Of a stretch of 64,000 nucleotides of DNA, positions 43,215 to 51,878 are shown piece by piece (the first letter of the stretch is position 1; each line of letters opens with the position of its first letter). The stretch comes from Vreelandella hamiltonii (GTDB lineage Bacteria > Pseudomonadota > Gammaproteobacteria > Pseudomonadales > Halomonadaceae). The DNA is taken from the NCBI RefSeq assembly GCF_014651775.1, contig NZ_BMXN01000004.1, positions 185,454-249,453 on the forward strand, in the 5' to 3' direction. A program made the position numbers and the translations under genes. The notes under the pieces are model-generated. The model was given only the letters and a program-made list of their open reading frames with translations. It had not been told where the DNA came from and searched no databases.

Positions 43215-44046
43215 TGCGGCCTCCTTTCAGATCAGTGGTGTGGCGCAGGATCCAGTCGGCCACCAGATTGACCGAAATCGCCAGCACGGCAATGGCGGCG
43301 GCGGGAATCAGGGCGGCGGGAACGCCGAACACGATGCCCTGTCGGTTTTCGCGCACCATACTGCCCCAGTCGGCTTCCGGAGGCTGTACCCCCAGGCCCA
43401 GAAACGACAGCGACGACAAGAACAGCACGGCAAAAATGAACCGCAGGCCCAGCTCGGCCACCAGTGGCGTCAGCGCATTGGGCAGAATTTCGCGAAAGAT
43501 GATCCAGCGTTTGCCTTCACCGCGTAGCCGTGCGGCTTCCACGTAATCCATCACGTTGATATTGACCGCCACGGCGCGGGAGATACGAAACACGCGCGTG
43601 GAGTCCAGCACCCCCATGATCAGAATCAACATGAGAAGGGTGCTGGGCATGACCGATAGGATCACCAGCGCAAAGATCAGTGTGGGAATCGACATCACGA
43701 TATCGACCCCTCGGGAAATCAGCTGGTCTATCCAGCCGCCATAGACGGCCGCCAGAATGCCCAGCACCGAGCCAATCGAAAAGGCCAGCGCCGTGGCCAG
43801 GGCGGCAATGGTAATGGTCGTACGGGCACCGTAGATCAGCCGCGAGAGTAAGTCGCGGCCCAGGTTGTCGGTGCCCAGCAAAAACTCGGCAGACGGGCCC
43901 ATCCACATGTCGCCGACGCTCTCGGACATGCTGTAGGGCGCCAGCCAAGGGGCGAAGATCGCCATGATCAAGAAGCTGAAGGTCAGCAGCAGCCCGACCA
44001 GCGCGGTCACGGGCATACGCTTCAGCAGCGTTAAGGGTTTCGACAT
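43207..44046 (-). CDS. Peptide-type ABC transporter permease, DppC-like
   Basis: This 279-residue inner-membrane permease has about six helices. The N-terminal segment is followed by LAPYSMSESVGDMWMGPSAE and FLLGTDNLGRDLLSRLIYGA, typical of DppC/OppC. The EAA-like loop reads YVEAARLRGEGKRWIIFREI. It pairs with the DppB-like permease encoded upstream. ATG 44046 with AGGAA upstream is preferred to a GTG 24 bp earlier. Confidence 0.94.
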   Translation of the reverse strand: MSKPLTLLKRMPVTALVGLLLTFSFLIMAIFAPWLAPYSMSESVGDMWMGPSAEFLLGTDNLGRDLLSRLIYGARTTITIAALATALAFSIGSVLGILAAVYGGWIDQLISRGVDIVMSIPTLIFALVILSVMPSTLLMLILIMGVLDSTRVFRISRAVAVNINVMDYVEAARLRGEGKRWIIFREILPNALTPLVAELGLRFIFAVLFLSSLSFLGLGVQPPEADWGSMVRENRQGIVFGVPAALIPAAAIAVLAISVNLVADWILRHTTDLKGGRSG

Positions 44047-44091
44047 GGTGTTACGTTCCTGTCTGGTCACTGTGGCCTGGCAAGCAGCCGG

Positions 44092-45051
44092 TCATTTGGG
44101 ATGACGCAGGCGTGGGTTGGTCAAGATGGCAATGATGTCGGCCAGCATATTGAGCCCGATGTACACCGCCGCAAAGATCAGCCCCACCGCCTGGACCACC
44201 GGGACATCGCGCTTCGAGACGTGGTCGATCAAGTACTGCCCCATGCCTGGGTAGACAAAAATCACCTCGACCACCACCACGCCGACGATCAGGAAGGCGA
44301 GGTTCAGCATCACCACATTGACCACCGGCGCGATGGCATTGGGAAACGCGTGGCGGGCAATGATGCGGAACGAGCCCAGCCCCTTGAGCTCGGCGGTTTC
44401 GATATAGGGGGACTGCATGACGTTGAGAATGGCGGCCCGAGTCATGCGCATCATGTGGGCTAGAATCACCAGCGTTAACGTGGCCGCAGGCAGTGCGATG
44501 GCGTGCAGACGTTCACCCAGGCTCATGCCGCCATGCACCGTGGAGACGCTGGGAAACCAGTTGAGCTGGACGGCGAACAGATAGATCAGCAGGTAGCCGA
44601 TAAAGAATTCCGGCAGGGAAATAGCGGTCAGCGTGGAGCCGGAAATCACCCGGTCCGGCCAGCGGCTCTGGTAGCGCACGGCGACCAGCCCCAGCAGGAT
44701 GGCCAGCGGCACTGCAACGATCGCTGTCCAGAAGGCTAGAAACAGCGTGTTGCCTGCGCGGCCCCAAAGAGACTGGGCGATATCCTGACGGTTGGACAGG
44801 GCAGTGCCTAGATCGCCTTGCAGAATGCCGCCCAGCCAGTCGATGTAGCGTGACCAAGCCGGCTGGTCGAGGCCCAGTTCCCTGCGCAGGTTGTCGACGG
44901 CCTGGGGCGTGGCGCTTTGCCCCAGAATCGACTGGGCCACGTCGCCGGGCAGCATCTCGGTGCCCGCGAAAATCAGCACCGACACGGCCAGCAGGAGCAA
45001 GAGGCCCAGCGCCAAGCGCTGGGCAATCAGTTTAAGGACAAAAGAGTTCAT
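44092..45051 (-). CDS. Peptide-type ABC transporter permease, DppB-like
   Basis: This 319-residue inner-membrane permease has an N-terminal FVLKLIAQRLALGLLLLLAV helix, GDLGTALSNRQDIAQSLWGR in the periplasmic loop, YIETAELKGLGSFRIIARHA as EAA loop, and YPGMGQYLIDHVSKRD near the end, all typical of DppB/OppB. ATG 45051, with AAGG upstream, is preferred; the frame runs a little further and would overlap the binding-protein stop. Confidence 0.94.
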   Translation of the reverse strand: MNSFVLKLIAQRLALGLLLLLAVSVLIFAGTEMLPGDVAQSILGQSATPQAVDNLRRELGLDQPAWSRYIDWLGGILQGDLGTALSNRQDIAQSLWGRAGNTLFLAFWTAIVAVPLAILLGLVAVRYQSRWPDRVISGSTLTAISLPEFFIGYLLIYLFAVQLNWFPSVSTVHGGMSLGERLHAIALPAATLTLVILAHMMRMTRAAILNVMQSPYIETAELKGLGSFRIIARHAFPNAIAPVVNVVMLNLAFLIVGVVVVEVIFVYPGMGQYLIDHVSKRDVPVVQAVGLIFAAVYIGLNMLADIIAILTNPRLRHPK

Positions 45052-45065
45052 GGCAGCCTTCCGGG

Positions 45066-46664
45066 TTATGACGTCAACCAGCACTTCGAAAGCGCAAAGC
45101 CTGCCATCATTTCGCCCATCGGGTTGGCTGACCAGCCCCCCACGTTGTCCAGGGTGGCCTCGATGTAGTCATTGAACATGGGCAGGATCAATCCGCCTTC
45201 ATCGCGGACGATCATGGCCATGTCGTGGTACAGCTCGCTGCGGCGGTCTGTATCCAGCTCGCCGCGTGCTTCGCGGGCCAGGGCATCGAAATCCTCGCGG
45301 AAAAAGCGGGTGTCGTTCCAGTCGGCGCTGGAAATGTACGCCGTGGAGTACATCTGGTCCTGGGTGGGGCGACCGCTCCAGTAGGAGGCGCAGAAGGGCT
45401 GCTTGTTCCACACTTCCGACCAGTAGCCGTCGCTGGGCTCGCGGCGGACTTCCATGTTGATACCCGCCTGGGCGCAGCTCTGCTGAAACAGCTGTGCGGC
45501 ATCCACGGCACCGGGAAAGGCCACGTCGGAGGTGCGCAGCACGATGGGGCTGTCGTGGCCGGATTTCTTGTAGTGATAGCTGGCCCGCTCGGGGTCGAAT
45601 TCCCGTTGGGGAATGCTGTCGGGAAACAGCGGGTAAGCGGCGTTGATGGGGAAATCGTTACCCACGCTGCCATACCCGCGCAGGATACGCTCGACCATGT
45701 CTTCGCGGTTGATGGCGTACTTCAGGGCCAGTCGCAGGTCGTTGTTATCGAACGGTGCCGTATCGCAGTGCATGGGGAAGACATACTGAGCACGCCCGGA
45801 AGTGTTGTTGATCACGATGTTGGGCAGGCGCTGCACCATGTCCACCACCCGCGGCTCGACCCGGTTGATCATGTGCACCTGACCGCTCTGCAGCGCCGAG
45901 ATGCGTGCTGTCGGGTCGTTGATGATGGTGATCTCGATCTGGTCGGCGAAGCCGTACTCGTCCGGGTTCCAGTAACCATTGAAACGCTCGGCGATCTGGC
46001 GCACGCCGGGCTGGAACTCCACCACTTTGTAGGGGCCGGTGCCGATGCCTGCGGCTGGGTCCTGCTTGCCACCGCCCGGCTGAATCATCAGGTGGTAATC
46101 GGAAAGCAAAAACGGCAGGTCGGCATTGGGTTCCAGCGTGACGATGGTGACTTCGTGGGTGTCCGTGGCGCGAATCGACTCGATGCCGCGCATGATGCCC
46201 AGCGCACCCGACTGCGAACTCTCGTCCGAATGGCGCTCCAGCGTGGCCACGACGTCGTCGGCGGTCATCTCCTGGCCATCGTGGAACAGCACGCCGCGGC
46301 GCAGCTTGAAGACCCAGGTCTTGGCATCCGAAGAAGAGTCAATGCTTTCCGCAAGGCGGGGTACCAGCTCGCCTTCTGGTGAAACATTGGTCAAGGCTTC
46401 CCCCCAGGACTGCCCGAAGGAGTGCTGTACCTGGCTGGTCCAGCTGGCCGGGTCAAGGCTGTCGGTCGACTCCCCTCCTTGCATGCCGGCGCGCAGAATA
46501 CCGCCGCGTTGAGGAGTGCCCGTGCTGGCCAATACCTGGCTGGAGAGCAGCGAGCCAGCAAAGGGCGCGGCAATGCCCAGAGCCATGGCGCGACGCATGA
46601 AGTCGCGGCGCGACAGCTGGCCGCGTTTTGCTTGCTGGGTGAGAGACTCGAGTGTTGGATGCAT
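45066..46664 (-). CDS. Peptide-type ABC transporter substrate-binding protein, Tat-exported
   Basis: This 532-residue family-5 extracellular binding protein has a twin-arginine signal (SRRDFMRRAMALGIAAPFAG), so it is probably folded before export. The domain pattern is typical: VFKLRRGVLFHDGQEMTADDV, GIGTGPYKVVEFQPG and RLALKYAINREDMVERILRG. The ligand could be an oligopeptide, opine, sugar derivative or similar; it cannot be set from sequence. AAGGGAA precedes the ATG. It is 15 bp ahead of the first permease gene and 19 bp after the HAD phosphatase gene. Confidence 0.93.
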   Translation of the reverse strand: MHPTLESLTQQAKRGQLSRRDFMRRAMALGIAAPFAGSLLSSQVLASTGTPQRGGILRAGMQGGESTDSLDPASWTSQVQHSFGQSWGEALTNVSPEGELVPRLAESIDSSSDAKTWVFKLRRGVLFHDGQEMTADDVVATLERHSDESSQSGALGIMRGIESIRATDTHEVTIVTLEPNADLPFLLSDYHLMIQPGGGKQDPAAGIGTGPYKVVEFQPGVRQIAERFNGYWNPDEYGFADQIEITIINDPTARISALQSGQVHMINRVEPRVVDMVQRLPNIVINNTSGRAQYVFPMHCDTAPFDNNDLRLALKYAINREDMVERILRGYGSVGNDFPINAAYPLFPDSIPQREFDPERASYHYKKSGHDSPIVLRTSDVAFPGAVDAAQLFQQSCAQAGINMEVRREPSDGYWSEVWNKQPFCASYWSGRPTQDQMYSTAYISSADWNDTRFFREDFDALAREARGELDTDRRSELYHDMAMIVRDEGGLILPMFNDYIEATLDNVGGWSANPMGEMMAGFALSKCWLTS

Positions 46665-46683
46665 GGTGTGTTCCCTTGATGGA

Positions 46684-47451
46684 TTAATGATGAGGCCGTG
46701 CGATAGTCAACTCGTCATAGTCACGAATCACGTGATCCGCGTGGGTAAGGTGGGAGCCGTCCAAGTGAGGAGCGGCGCAGATACCGATACCGGCCAACAG
46801 ACCGGCGGCTTGACCCATGGCCATGTCGCCATTGGAGTCGCCGATGATCAGCGTACGTTGCGGTGCCGTGCCCAGCTGTTCGCAGGCGAGTAGCGCCATC
46901 TCCGGGTAGGGCTTGCCGCGCGACACTTGATCATGCCCCAACACGACAGAGAACGCATCGGCCAGCGAGAGCAGCTTTAAATGCAAATGCGCGTTGTGGG
47001 CGTCATCGGAGGTGACCACGGCCAGAGAAATGCCTGCCTGCCGGGCCTGCTGCACGAAGTTCACCAGGCCCTTCACGGGAGTCACGCAGCTGGGCCAGTC
47101 CAGCGTGTCGGCCAGGCGGGCGATGGCATCGTGGGAAAGCTGGGTAGCGTCGTTCCAGGCGATTCCCGACTCGAACAGGCTAAGCGAGACGATGGTGGCA
47201 ATCTCGTCCAATGAGCCAATGGTCAACGGGCCGGTGGGGTCCCACAGGCGCTGCTCAGGATCGATGCCTACCTTGGGGTAGAGCGCTCGGTGCGATAGTG
47301 CTTGTGCCTCGGGAAGGCCTTGGTTAAGGGTCGTGACCAGTTGGTCGAACCAGCCAATCCAGAGGTCGCCGAAATTGAGCAGCGTGCCATCCTTGTCGAA
47401 CAAAATGGCATCGATGTCGTAGGCGGTGCCTTGCAAGGTGAGTTGGGGCAT
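46684..47451 (-). CDS. HAD family hydrolase, phosphoglycolate phosphatase-like
   Basis: This 255-residue cytoplasmic phosphatase has ILFDKDGTLLNFGDLW (nucleophile and acid/base Asp, though the first acid is followed by Lys), a cap domain (about 20-100), SLAVVTSDDAH (motif II) and LIIGDSNGDMAMGQAAG (motif IV). It heads the peptide-type ABC operon, so it may act on the imported compound after its phosphorylation, or be a housekeeping enzyme that shares the promoter. The substrate is unknown. It is divergent from the TAXI gene across 279 bp. Confidence 0.9.
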   Translation of the reverse strand: MPQLTLQGTAYDIDAILFDKDGTLLNFGDLWIGWFDQLVTTLNQGLPEAQALSHRALYPKVGIDPEQRLWDPTGPLTIGSLDEIATIVSLSLFESGIAWNDATQLSHDAIARLADTLDWPSCVTPVKGLVNFVQQARQAGISLAVVTSDDAHNAHLHLKLLSLADAFSVVLGHDQVSRGKPYPEMALLACEQLGTAPQRTLIIGDSNGDMAMGQAAGLLAGIGICAAPHLDGSHLTHADHVIRDYDELTIARPHH

Positions 47452-47519
47452 AGAGTGTCAGGGCTGTTGTGTAGCCATCTCATGAAGGTGGCAATGGCAC
47501 ATAGGTTACACGGGTTTCA

Positions 47520-47589
47520 TGACACTATCCGTGTCAGGCACCGTGAAAATCATCCAAACCATTACCTGGGATTTTTTTTGAACGTTCAA
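47520..47589. promoter_or_regulatory. Divergent intergenic region with two perfect palindromes
   Basis: TGACAC-TATCC-GTGTCA (47520-47536) and TTGAACGTTCAA (47578-47589) lie between the HAD/ABC operon and the TAXI gene. They are candidate operators. I recognise no known consensus. Confidence 0.35.
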
Positions 47590-47730
47590 TTGAGAATAAA
47601 AATTTATCCTGAGCATTCCTACCGTTGATGTCAAGTTGAAGGGCGCTCGCAGGGGGTGGCCAGTCACGTCTACAATGCGCCTATAAAAACGAGGCCTGAC
47701 AAGGCACCCCAGACCTGCCAAGGAACTTTC

Positions 47731-48708
47731 ATGCGCGCTCATCTTTGCCCTCTCTCTCGTCTGGCTGGCCTGGCGTTCGCGGCTGTCGCGCTGTTATCTT
47801 CCACTGCGTTGGCCGAGCCCCCTGTTCGAGTCACCTACAAATCTGCCCTCGCGGGTACCGCTTACCATCAGATGGGCGGAGAGCTGGCGCAGGCCATACA
47901 AGCAGGCAGCGCTGGTGCGCTGCTACTGAGCTCCGAAGAGAGCCAGGGGTCGGTGCAAAACATCATGGAGGTCATGCACCGCCAAGGGCTGTATGTGTTT
48001 ACCGCACCGCCTGCCCTGATAGCAGAGGCGCTGGAAGGGCAAGGCCCCTTTGCAGGCCGCGACCCGGAACACTTTGCGGCCATCCGGGGCCTGTTTCCGG
48101 TGCCCCCGTTGACCATGCACTTCGTGATGGCCGGTGACCGAGGCACGGCACCCATCGAAGCCCTGGAGGGCAAACACGTGCTGTTGGGGCGCGGCACCTT
48201 CAGCTCGGGCGAAGCAGCGCGCTACTTCGAACTGTTTGGCCTGGCGGGCAAGGTGCGCCTGGCCGATGCTTCGATCACCAATGCGTCCGAGGCCCTGCGG
48301 GATGGACGTATCGATGCCTACGTCACGGCCAGTTCGTTTCCTACTCCCAACGTGATGGATACGGCCTCGCTGGTGCCCATCACGCTGATCAGTTTGACCG
48401 ATGAACAGGTCGAGCGCACAGGGGCCGTACGCCAGATCATTCCCGGCGGTACTTACCCAGGCATCGACAAGCGGGTAGTGACCACGTCGTCGCCAGTCTT
48501 CGCGCTTGCCACGGTGCACATGGACGAAGACGTGGCCTACCGGTTGACCAAGACATTCTGGGAGCAGCAGGCCGCGTTGACGGAGACATCACCCTGGTGG
48601 GGCAGCGTGACCGCTGAACTGCTGGCCCATCTGCCGGTGGACCTGCACCCCGGTGCGCTGCGCTACTATGACGAAGCCGACGTCGAACTACCGGAAGCGT
48701 TGCGTTAG
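47731..48708 (+). CDS. TAXI family TRAP transporter solute-binding protein
   Basis: This 325-residue periplasmic binding protein has a signal peptide (LAGLAFAAVALLSSTALA). Features are VTYKSALAGTAYHQMGGELA, the conserved GRGTFSSGEAARYFELFGL and GRIDAYVTASSFPTPNV, as in TAXI proteins (glutamate/2-oxoglutarate-type TRAP receptors). ATG 47731 with CAAGGAA upstream matches the signal peptide. No fused TRAP permease (DctQM) is nearby, so the protein may feed a permease encoded elsewhere or act as a sensor. Its stop overlaps the convergent Ca/Na antiporter gene by four bases. Confidence 0.88.
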   Translation: MRAHLCPLSRLAGLAFAAVALLSSTALAEPPVRVTYKSALAGTAYHQMGGELAQAIQAGSAGALLLSSEESQGSVQNIMEVMHRQGLYVFTAPPALIAEALEGQGPFAGRDPEHFAAIRGLFPVPPLTMHFVMAGDRGTAPIEALEGKHVLLGRGTFSSGEAARYFELFGLAGKVRLADASITNASEALRDGRIDAYVTASSFPTPNVMDTASLVPITLISLTDEQVERTGAVRQIIPGGTYPGIDKRVVTTSSPVFALATVHMDEDVAYRLTKTFWEQQAALTETSPWWGSVTAELLAHLPVDLHPGALRYYDEADVELPEALR

Positions 48709-49658
48709 AAGACCGTGAAGCTCAGGGCAATATAAGCGCCATATCCCGCCAGCAGCGCCGCCCCTTCCCCGCGTGAAAGGCGCATGCCGGTATACAGGAA
48801 CAGCAGCAGGCTTGCCGAACCCAGCATGACCCACTGGTCGAACTGACCGACGCGCGCGGCGATGGGCAGGGGTTGCAGCAGGGCGGAAATGCCCAGTATG
48901 CCCAGCACGTTAAAGATATTGCTGCCCAGGATGTTGCCAACGGCAACGTCGGCATGGCGGCGCAGGGCTGCAATGACCGATACCGCCATTTCCGGTAGTG
49001 AGGTGCCCACCGCGACAATGGTCAAGCCAATCACCGCCTGCGAAATGCCCACGGCCTGCGCCAGCCCGATGGCGCCGTATAGCAGCAGCTGCGAGCCACC
49101 AATCAGCATGCCTAGCCCGACGACCAGCGCCGTGATGATCATGCCGGTAGACGTGGGGACCGCCGACACTTCTTCGGCTTCAGCGCTGTGCATTTCACCG
49201 GCAGGTTGCGGCACGCTGCGCTCGGTACGATAGGCCCACACCAGGTAAGCGGCCAGTGAGGTCAGCAGCAGCAAGGCCTGCCATACCCCCAAGGCTCCCC
49301 CCCATGAGAGCACGATGAACAGCACGCTGGCCGCCACGACGACCACGCCATCCCGGCGCAGTGCCAATGGTTGTACGGTCATGGGGCAGATGGCAGCACA
49401 CAAGCCCAGAATCAGCAAGATGTTGCCGATGTTGCTGCCCACGATATTGCCCACGGCAATATCCGGCTGTTGACGAAGCGCTGCGTCCACCGACACCACC
49501 AGCTCGGGCGCGGAGGTACCAAACCCCACCACTACCAGCCCGGTCAATAACGGAGAGACGCCCATGCGCTGTGCGCTGGCGACGGCTCCACGGATGAGCG
49601 CTTCACCGCCCAGAAACAGTAATCCAATCCCTGCCAGCAGGCTCAGCCCATACAGCAT
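48705..49658 (-). CDS. Calcium/sodium antiporter, CaCA family (YrbG-like)
   Basis: This 317-residue inner-membrane exchanger has ten hydrophobic helices and two inverted alpha repeats: VVGFGTSAPELVVSVDAALR with GNIVGSNIGNILLILG, and IVAVGTSLPEMAVSVIAALR with GNILGSNIFNVLGILG. The Glu residues in these repeats bind Ca2+ or Na+. It likely exchanges Ca2+ with Na+ or H+. It is convergent with the TAXI gene and appears to be a single-gene unit. Confidence 0.95.
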   Translation of the reverse strand: MLYGLSLLAGIGLLFLGGEALIRGAVASAQRMGVSPLLTGLVVVGFGTSAPELVVSVDAALRQQPDIAVGNIVGSNIGNILLILGLCAAICPMTVQPLALRRDGVVVVAASVLFIVLSWGGALGVWQALLLLTSLAAYLVWAYRTERSVPQPAGEMHSAEAEEVSAVPTSTGMIITALVVGLGMLIGGSQLLLYGAIGLAQAVGISQAVIGLTIVAVGTSLPEMAVSVIAALRRHADVAVGNILGSNIFNVLGILGISALLQPLPIAARVGQFDQWVMLGSASLLLFLYTGMRLSRGEGAALLAGYGAYIALSFTVF

Positions 49659-49755
49659 GGTGTCGCTTCCTTGTTCAATGGCCTGACCTGGTATCGGGCC
49701 TCATGTTGTCAACATAGCGGGGTTGAGGCGCGCTGCAAAGTCCTGGCCGAGCGCC

Positions 49756-50724
49756 TCAATCCTTCACAGGAAAGGTGGGGTAAGCCTCCAGCAAAAGTTC
49801 TAATTCGTTGCAGACGAAGCGTGGCTCGATCCATTGGCCTAAATGCTCATGCACGTAGTGTAGAAAGCGCTGAGCAGTGGGGGGCAAGCGCTGGTCGTTG
49901 CGCACGATGAACTGCCAATGGCTTTCGATGGGCAAGCCAGCGATGGAAAGTACGGCCAGTTCAGAGTGCTCGTTGGGCAGCACGTGCTCCGACAATACCG
50001 CTACCCCCATGTCGGCGGCCACGCCCACGCGAATGGCTTCGTTACTGGCCATTTGCAGGGTCTTGCGCATGGTCAGGCCATGCTCCTGTAGCCAGCTTTC
50101 CAGCAGCATGCGCGATGCCGAGCCAGGCTCGCGGAGCAGCAGGCGCTCGCCGAGCAGTTGCTCCATGGTCACGTTTGGCTGGCTGGCCAGCGGATGATGG
50201 GCGGCAGCAATGGCCACCAGCGGGTTGCGCATGAAGCGGGCCGCCACGGCGTGGGCCAGGGCCGGGGGGTGGCTGAAGATATACAAGTCGTCTTCGCGCC
50301 GCTCGAAGCGAGCCAGGACCTGCCGCCGATTGCCGATATTGACGGTGACGTCCACATCGGGGAACGCGTGGCTGAACGGGCCCAGCAGGCGCGGCAGCAC
50401 GTATTGCGCCGTGTTCACCAAGGCAATGCTGAAGCGCCCCTTGCTGCCATATTGCAAATCGCTGAGCTGATCCGCGAAATCATCGAAGCGCCCCAATACG
50501 TCACGGCTGGCCTGATAAAGCGCCTGGCCCGTGGCGGTCATGGTCAGCCCTTGAGCGTGGTGTTCCAGCAGCGGGCTGCCAATGGCCTCGCTCAGCCGCT
50601 TCAACTGCTGCGACACGGTGGGTTGTGTCAGGTGCAGCTGCCGGGCGGCCTCGCTGATCGAGCCATGGCGCACCACGGCGACATACACTTGCAACAGACG
50701 AAAGGTTAAATGGCGGATATTCAC
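49756..50724 (-). CDS. LysR family transcriptional regulator (CbbR/CmpR-like)
   Basis: This 322-residue regulator has an N-terminal winged helix-turn-helix (FRLLQVYVAVVRHGSISEAA, LHLTQPTVSQQLKRL) and a periplasmic-binding-like effector domain. LSDLQYGSKGRFSIALVNTA and RRQVLARFERREDDLYIFSH recall CbbR/CmpR regulators of carbon fixation. GTG 50724 with AAGG upstream is preferred; the frame runs further but lacks a ribosome site. It is divergent from an SbtA-type bicarbonate transporter, its most likely target, with a palindrome between. Confidence 0.9.
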   Translation of the reverse strand: MNIRHLTFRLLQVYVAVVRHGSISEAARQLHLTQPTVSQQLKRLSEAIGSPLLEHHAQGLTMTATGQALYQASRDVLGRFDDFADQLSDLQYGSKGRFSIALVNTAQYVLPRLLGPFSHAFPDVDVTVNIGNRRQVLARFERREDDLYIFSHPPALAHAVAARFMRNPLVAIAAAHHPLASQPNVTMEQLLGERLLLREPGSASRMLLESWLQEHGLTMRKTLQMASNEAIRVGVAADMGVAVLSEHVLPNEHSELAVLSIAGLPIESHWQFIVRNDQRLPPTAQRFLHYVHEHLGQWIEPRFVCNELELLLEAYPTFPVKD

Positions 50725-50759
50725 GAAGGCAGCCTTTATACGAAGGTCAAATTCAGGAT

Positions 50760-50775
50760 ATAGATAATCATCTAT
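50760..50775. promoter_or_regulatory. Palindrome ATAGAT-N4-ATCTAT, candidate LysR site
   Basis: A perfect 16-bp dyad in the 132-bp divergent region between the LysR gene and the SbtA-like gene. The surrounding A+T-rich stretch probably holds both promoters. Its placement suits a LysR-type regulator controlling both directions. Confidence 0.45.
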
Positions 50776-50856
50776 GCCGAGCATTCAATATATGATTAGT
50801 TGTCTTGCCGTGTACATCGCAAAATGCGGCCACTTTCATCCGATGGAGCAGCGGCG

Positions 50857-51801
50857 ATGCCCGATATAGTGGTCATGTTTTTTCTACTTGGACTGTTGGC
50901 TGGCGCGGTCAAGTCCGACCTTCAGGTTCCCAAGGCCACCTACGATACGCTGAGCCTGTTGCTGATGCTGACCATTGGCCTCAAGGGGGGCATGGCGCTG
51001 CATGGCAACCTGCACTGGGGGCTGGTGCCCGAACTGATGGGCGTAGCGCTGCTGTCTGCGGTCATTCCCTTGATGTTGATGCCCGTACTCAGGCGGTTGG
51101 TACGCCTATCTCCGGCGGACAGTGCCAGCATTGCCGCCCACTACGGTTCGGTGAGCGCAGGTACCTTCGCCGTGGCACTGGCGTACGTGGAGGCGCGCCA
51201 GTTGGCCGTGGGCAGCGAGGTCACCCTCTATCTGGTGGCCATGGAGCTACCCGCCATCATGATCGCCATTGCCCTGTACCGGCGCTACCAGGGCGCAGCC
51301 GTCAAGGAAAGTACCAGCAAACTGTGGCATGAAACGCTCACTAACCGTGGAGTCATCCTGCTGGCGGGCGGTGTCGTCATCGGTGCGCTTTACGGCCCCT
51401 TCCAGGGCGAAGAGGTCACCAATCTGTTTACCGGTGCCTTCAAGGGCGTGTTGGCCCTGTTCCTGCTCGAGATGGGTCTGACTGCTGCCCAAACGCTGCG
51501 GCCAATGCCCTGGCATCACTGGCGGTTGGTGACCTTTGCGCTGGTCACGCCCATGGTGTTGTCGCTGATGGGGATTGCCGTGGGAGCGCTGGTTGGCCTG
51601 CCGATTGGTTCGGTGGTGATTCTCGCGGCCCTGGCCGCCAGCGCCTCGTACATCGCGGCCCCGGCCGCCATGCGGGCCGCCATCCCTGAAGCCAACATCG
51701 GCCTCGCCATGCTGGCCTCGCTGGGCATCACGTTCCCGCTCAACGTGATGCTGGGCATCCCGGTCTACCACCGGCTGATCGAGTGGCTGCTGGTGTCGTA
51801 A
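50857..51801 (+). CDS. SbtA-type sodium-dependent bicarbonate transporter family permease
   Basis: This 314-residue polytopic inner-membrane protein has about ten helices. FLLGLLAGAVKSDLQVPKAT, LTIGLKGGMAL, AHYGSVSAGTFAVALAYVEA and SYIAAPAAMRAAIPEANIGL are the conserved blocks of SbtA. In cyanobacteria SbtA imports bicarbonate with Na+. In a heterotroph it may supply bicarbonate for carboxylases or handle another anion. There is no SbtB-like PII gene next to it. ATG 50857 with GGAGC upstream starts at MPDIVVMFFLLG. A LysR gene is divergent. Confidence 0.88.
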   Translation: MPDIVVMFFLLGLLAGAVKSDLQVPKATYDTLSLLLMLTIGLKGGMALHGNLHWGLVPELMGVALLSAVIPLMLMPVLRRLVRLSPADSASIAAHYGSVSAGTFAVALAYVEARQLAVGSEVTLYLVAMELPAIMIAIALYRRYQGAAVKESTSKLWHETLTNRGVILLAGGVVIGALYGPFQGEEVTNLFTGAFKGVLALFLLEMGLTAAQTLRPMPWHHWRLVTFALVTPMVLSLMGIAVGALVGLPIGSVVILAALAASASYIAAPAAMRAAIPEANIGLAMLASLGITFPLNVMLGIPVYHRLIEWLLVS

Positions 51802-51809
51802 CGCCATGG

Positions 51810-51838
51810 TTTCTGGGCGCTTTCACCGCGCCCAGAAA
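51810..51838. terminator. Inverted repeat after the SbtA-like gene
   Basis: TTTCTGGGCGC and GCGCCCAGAAA pair perfectly over 11 bp with a 7-nt loop, nine bases after the stop. No T run follows on the plus strand, so it may be a transcript-end stabiliser acting with the adjacent tmRNA terminator hairpin. Confidence 0.45.
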
Positions 51839-51840
51839 CG

Positions 51841-51862
51841 AAAAAAGCACCCGAGGGTGCTT
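51841..51862 (-). terminator. Intrinsic terminator of tmRNA
   Basis: On the minus strand AAGCACC-CTCG-GGTGCTT leads into a run of T residues (TTTTTT). It lies 17 bp past the CCA end of ssrA. Confidence 0.85.
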
Positions 51863-51878
51863 GATTCGAAGGGGTGTC

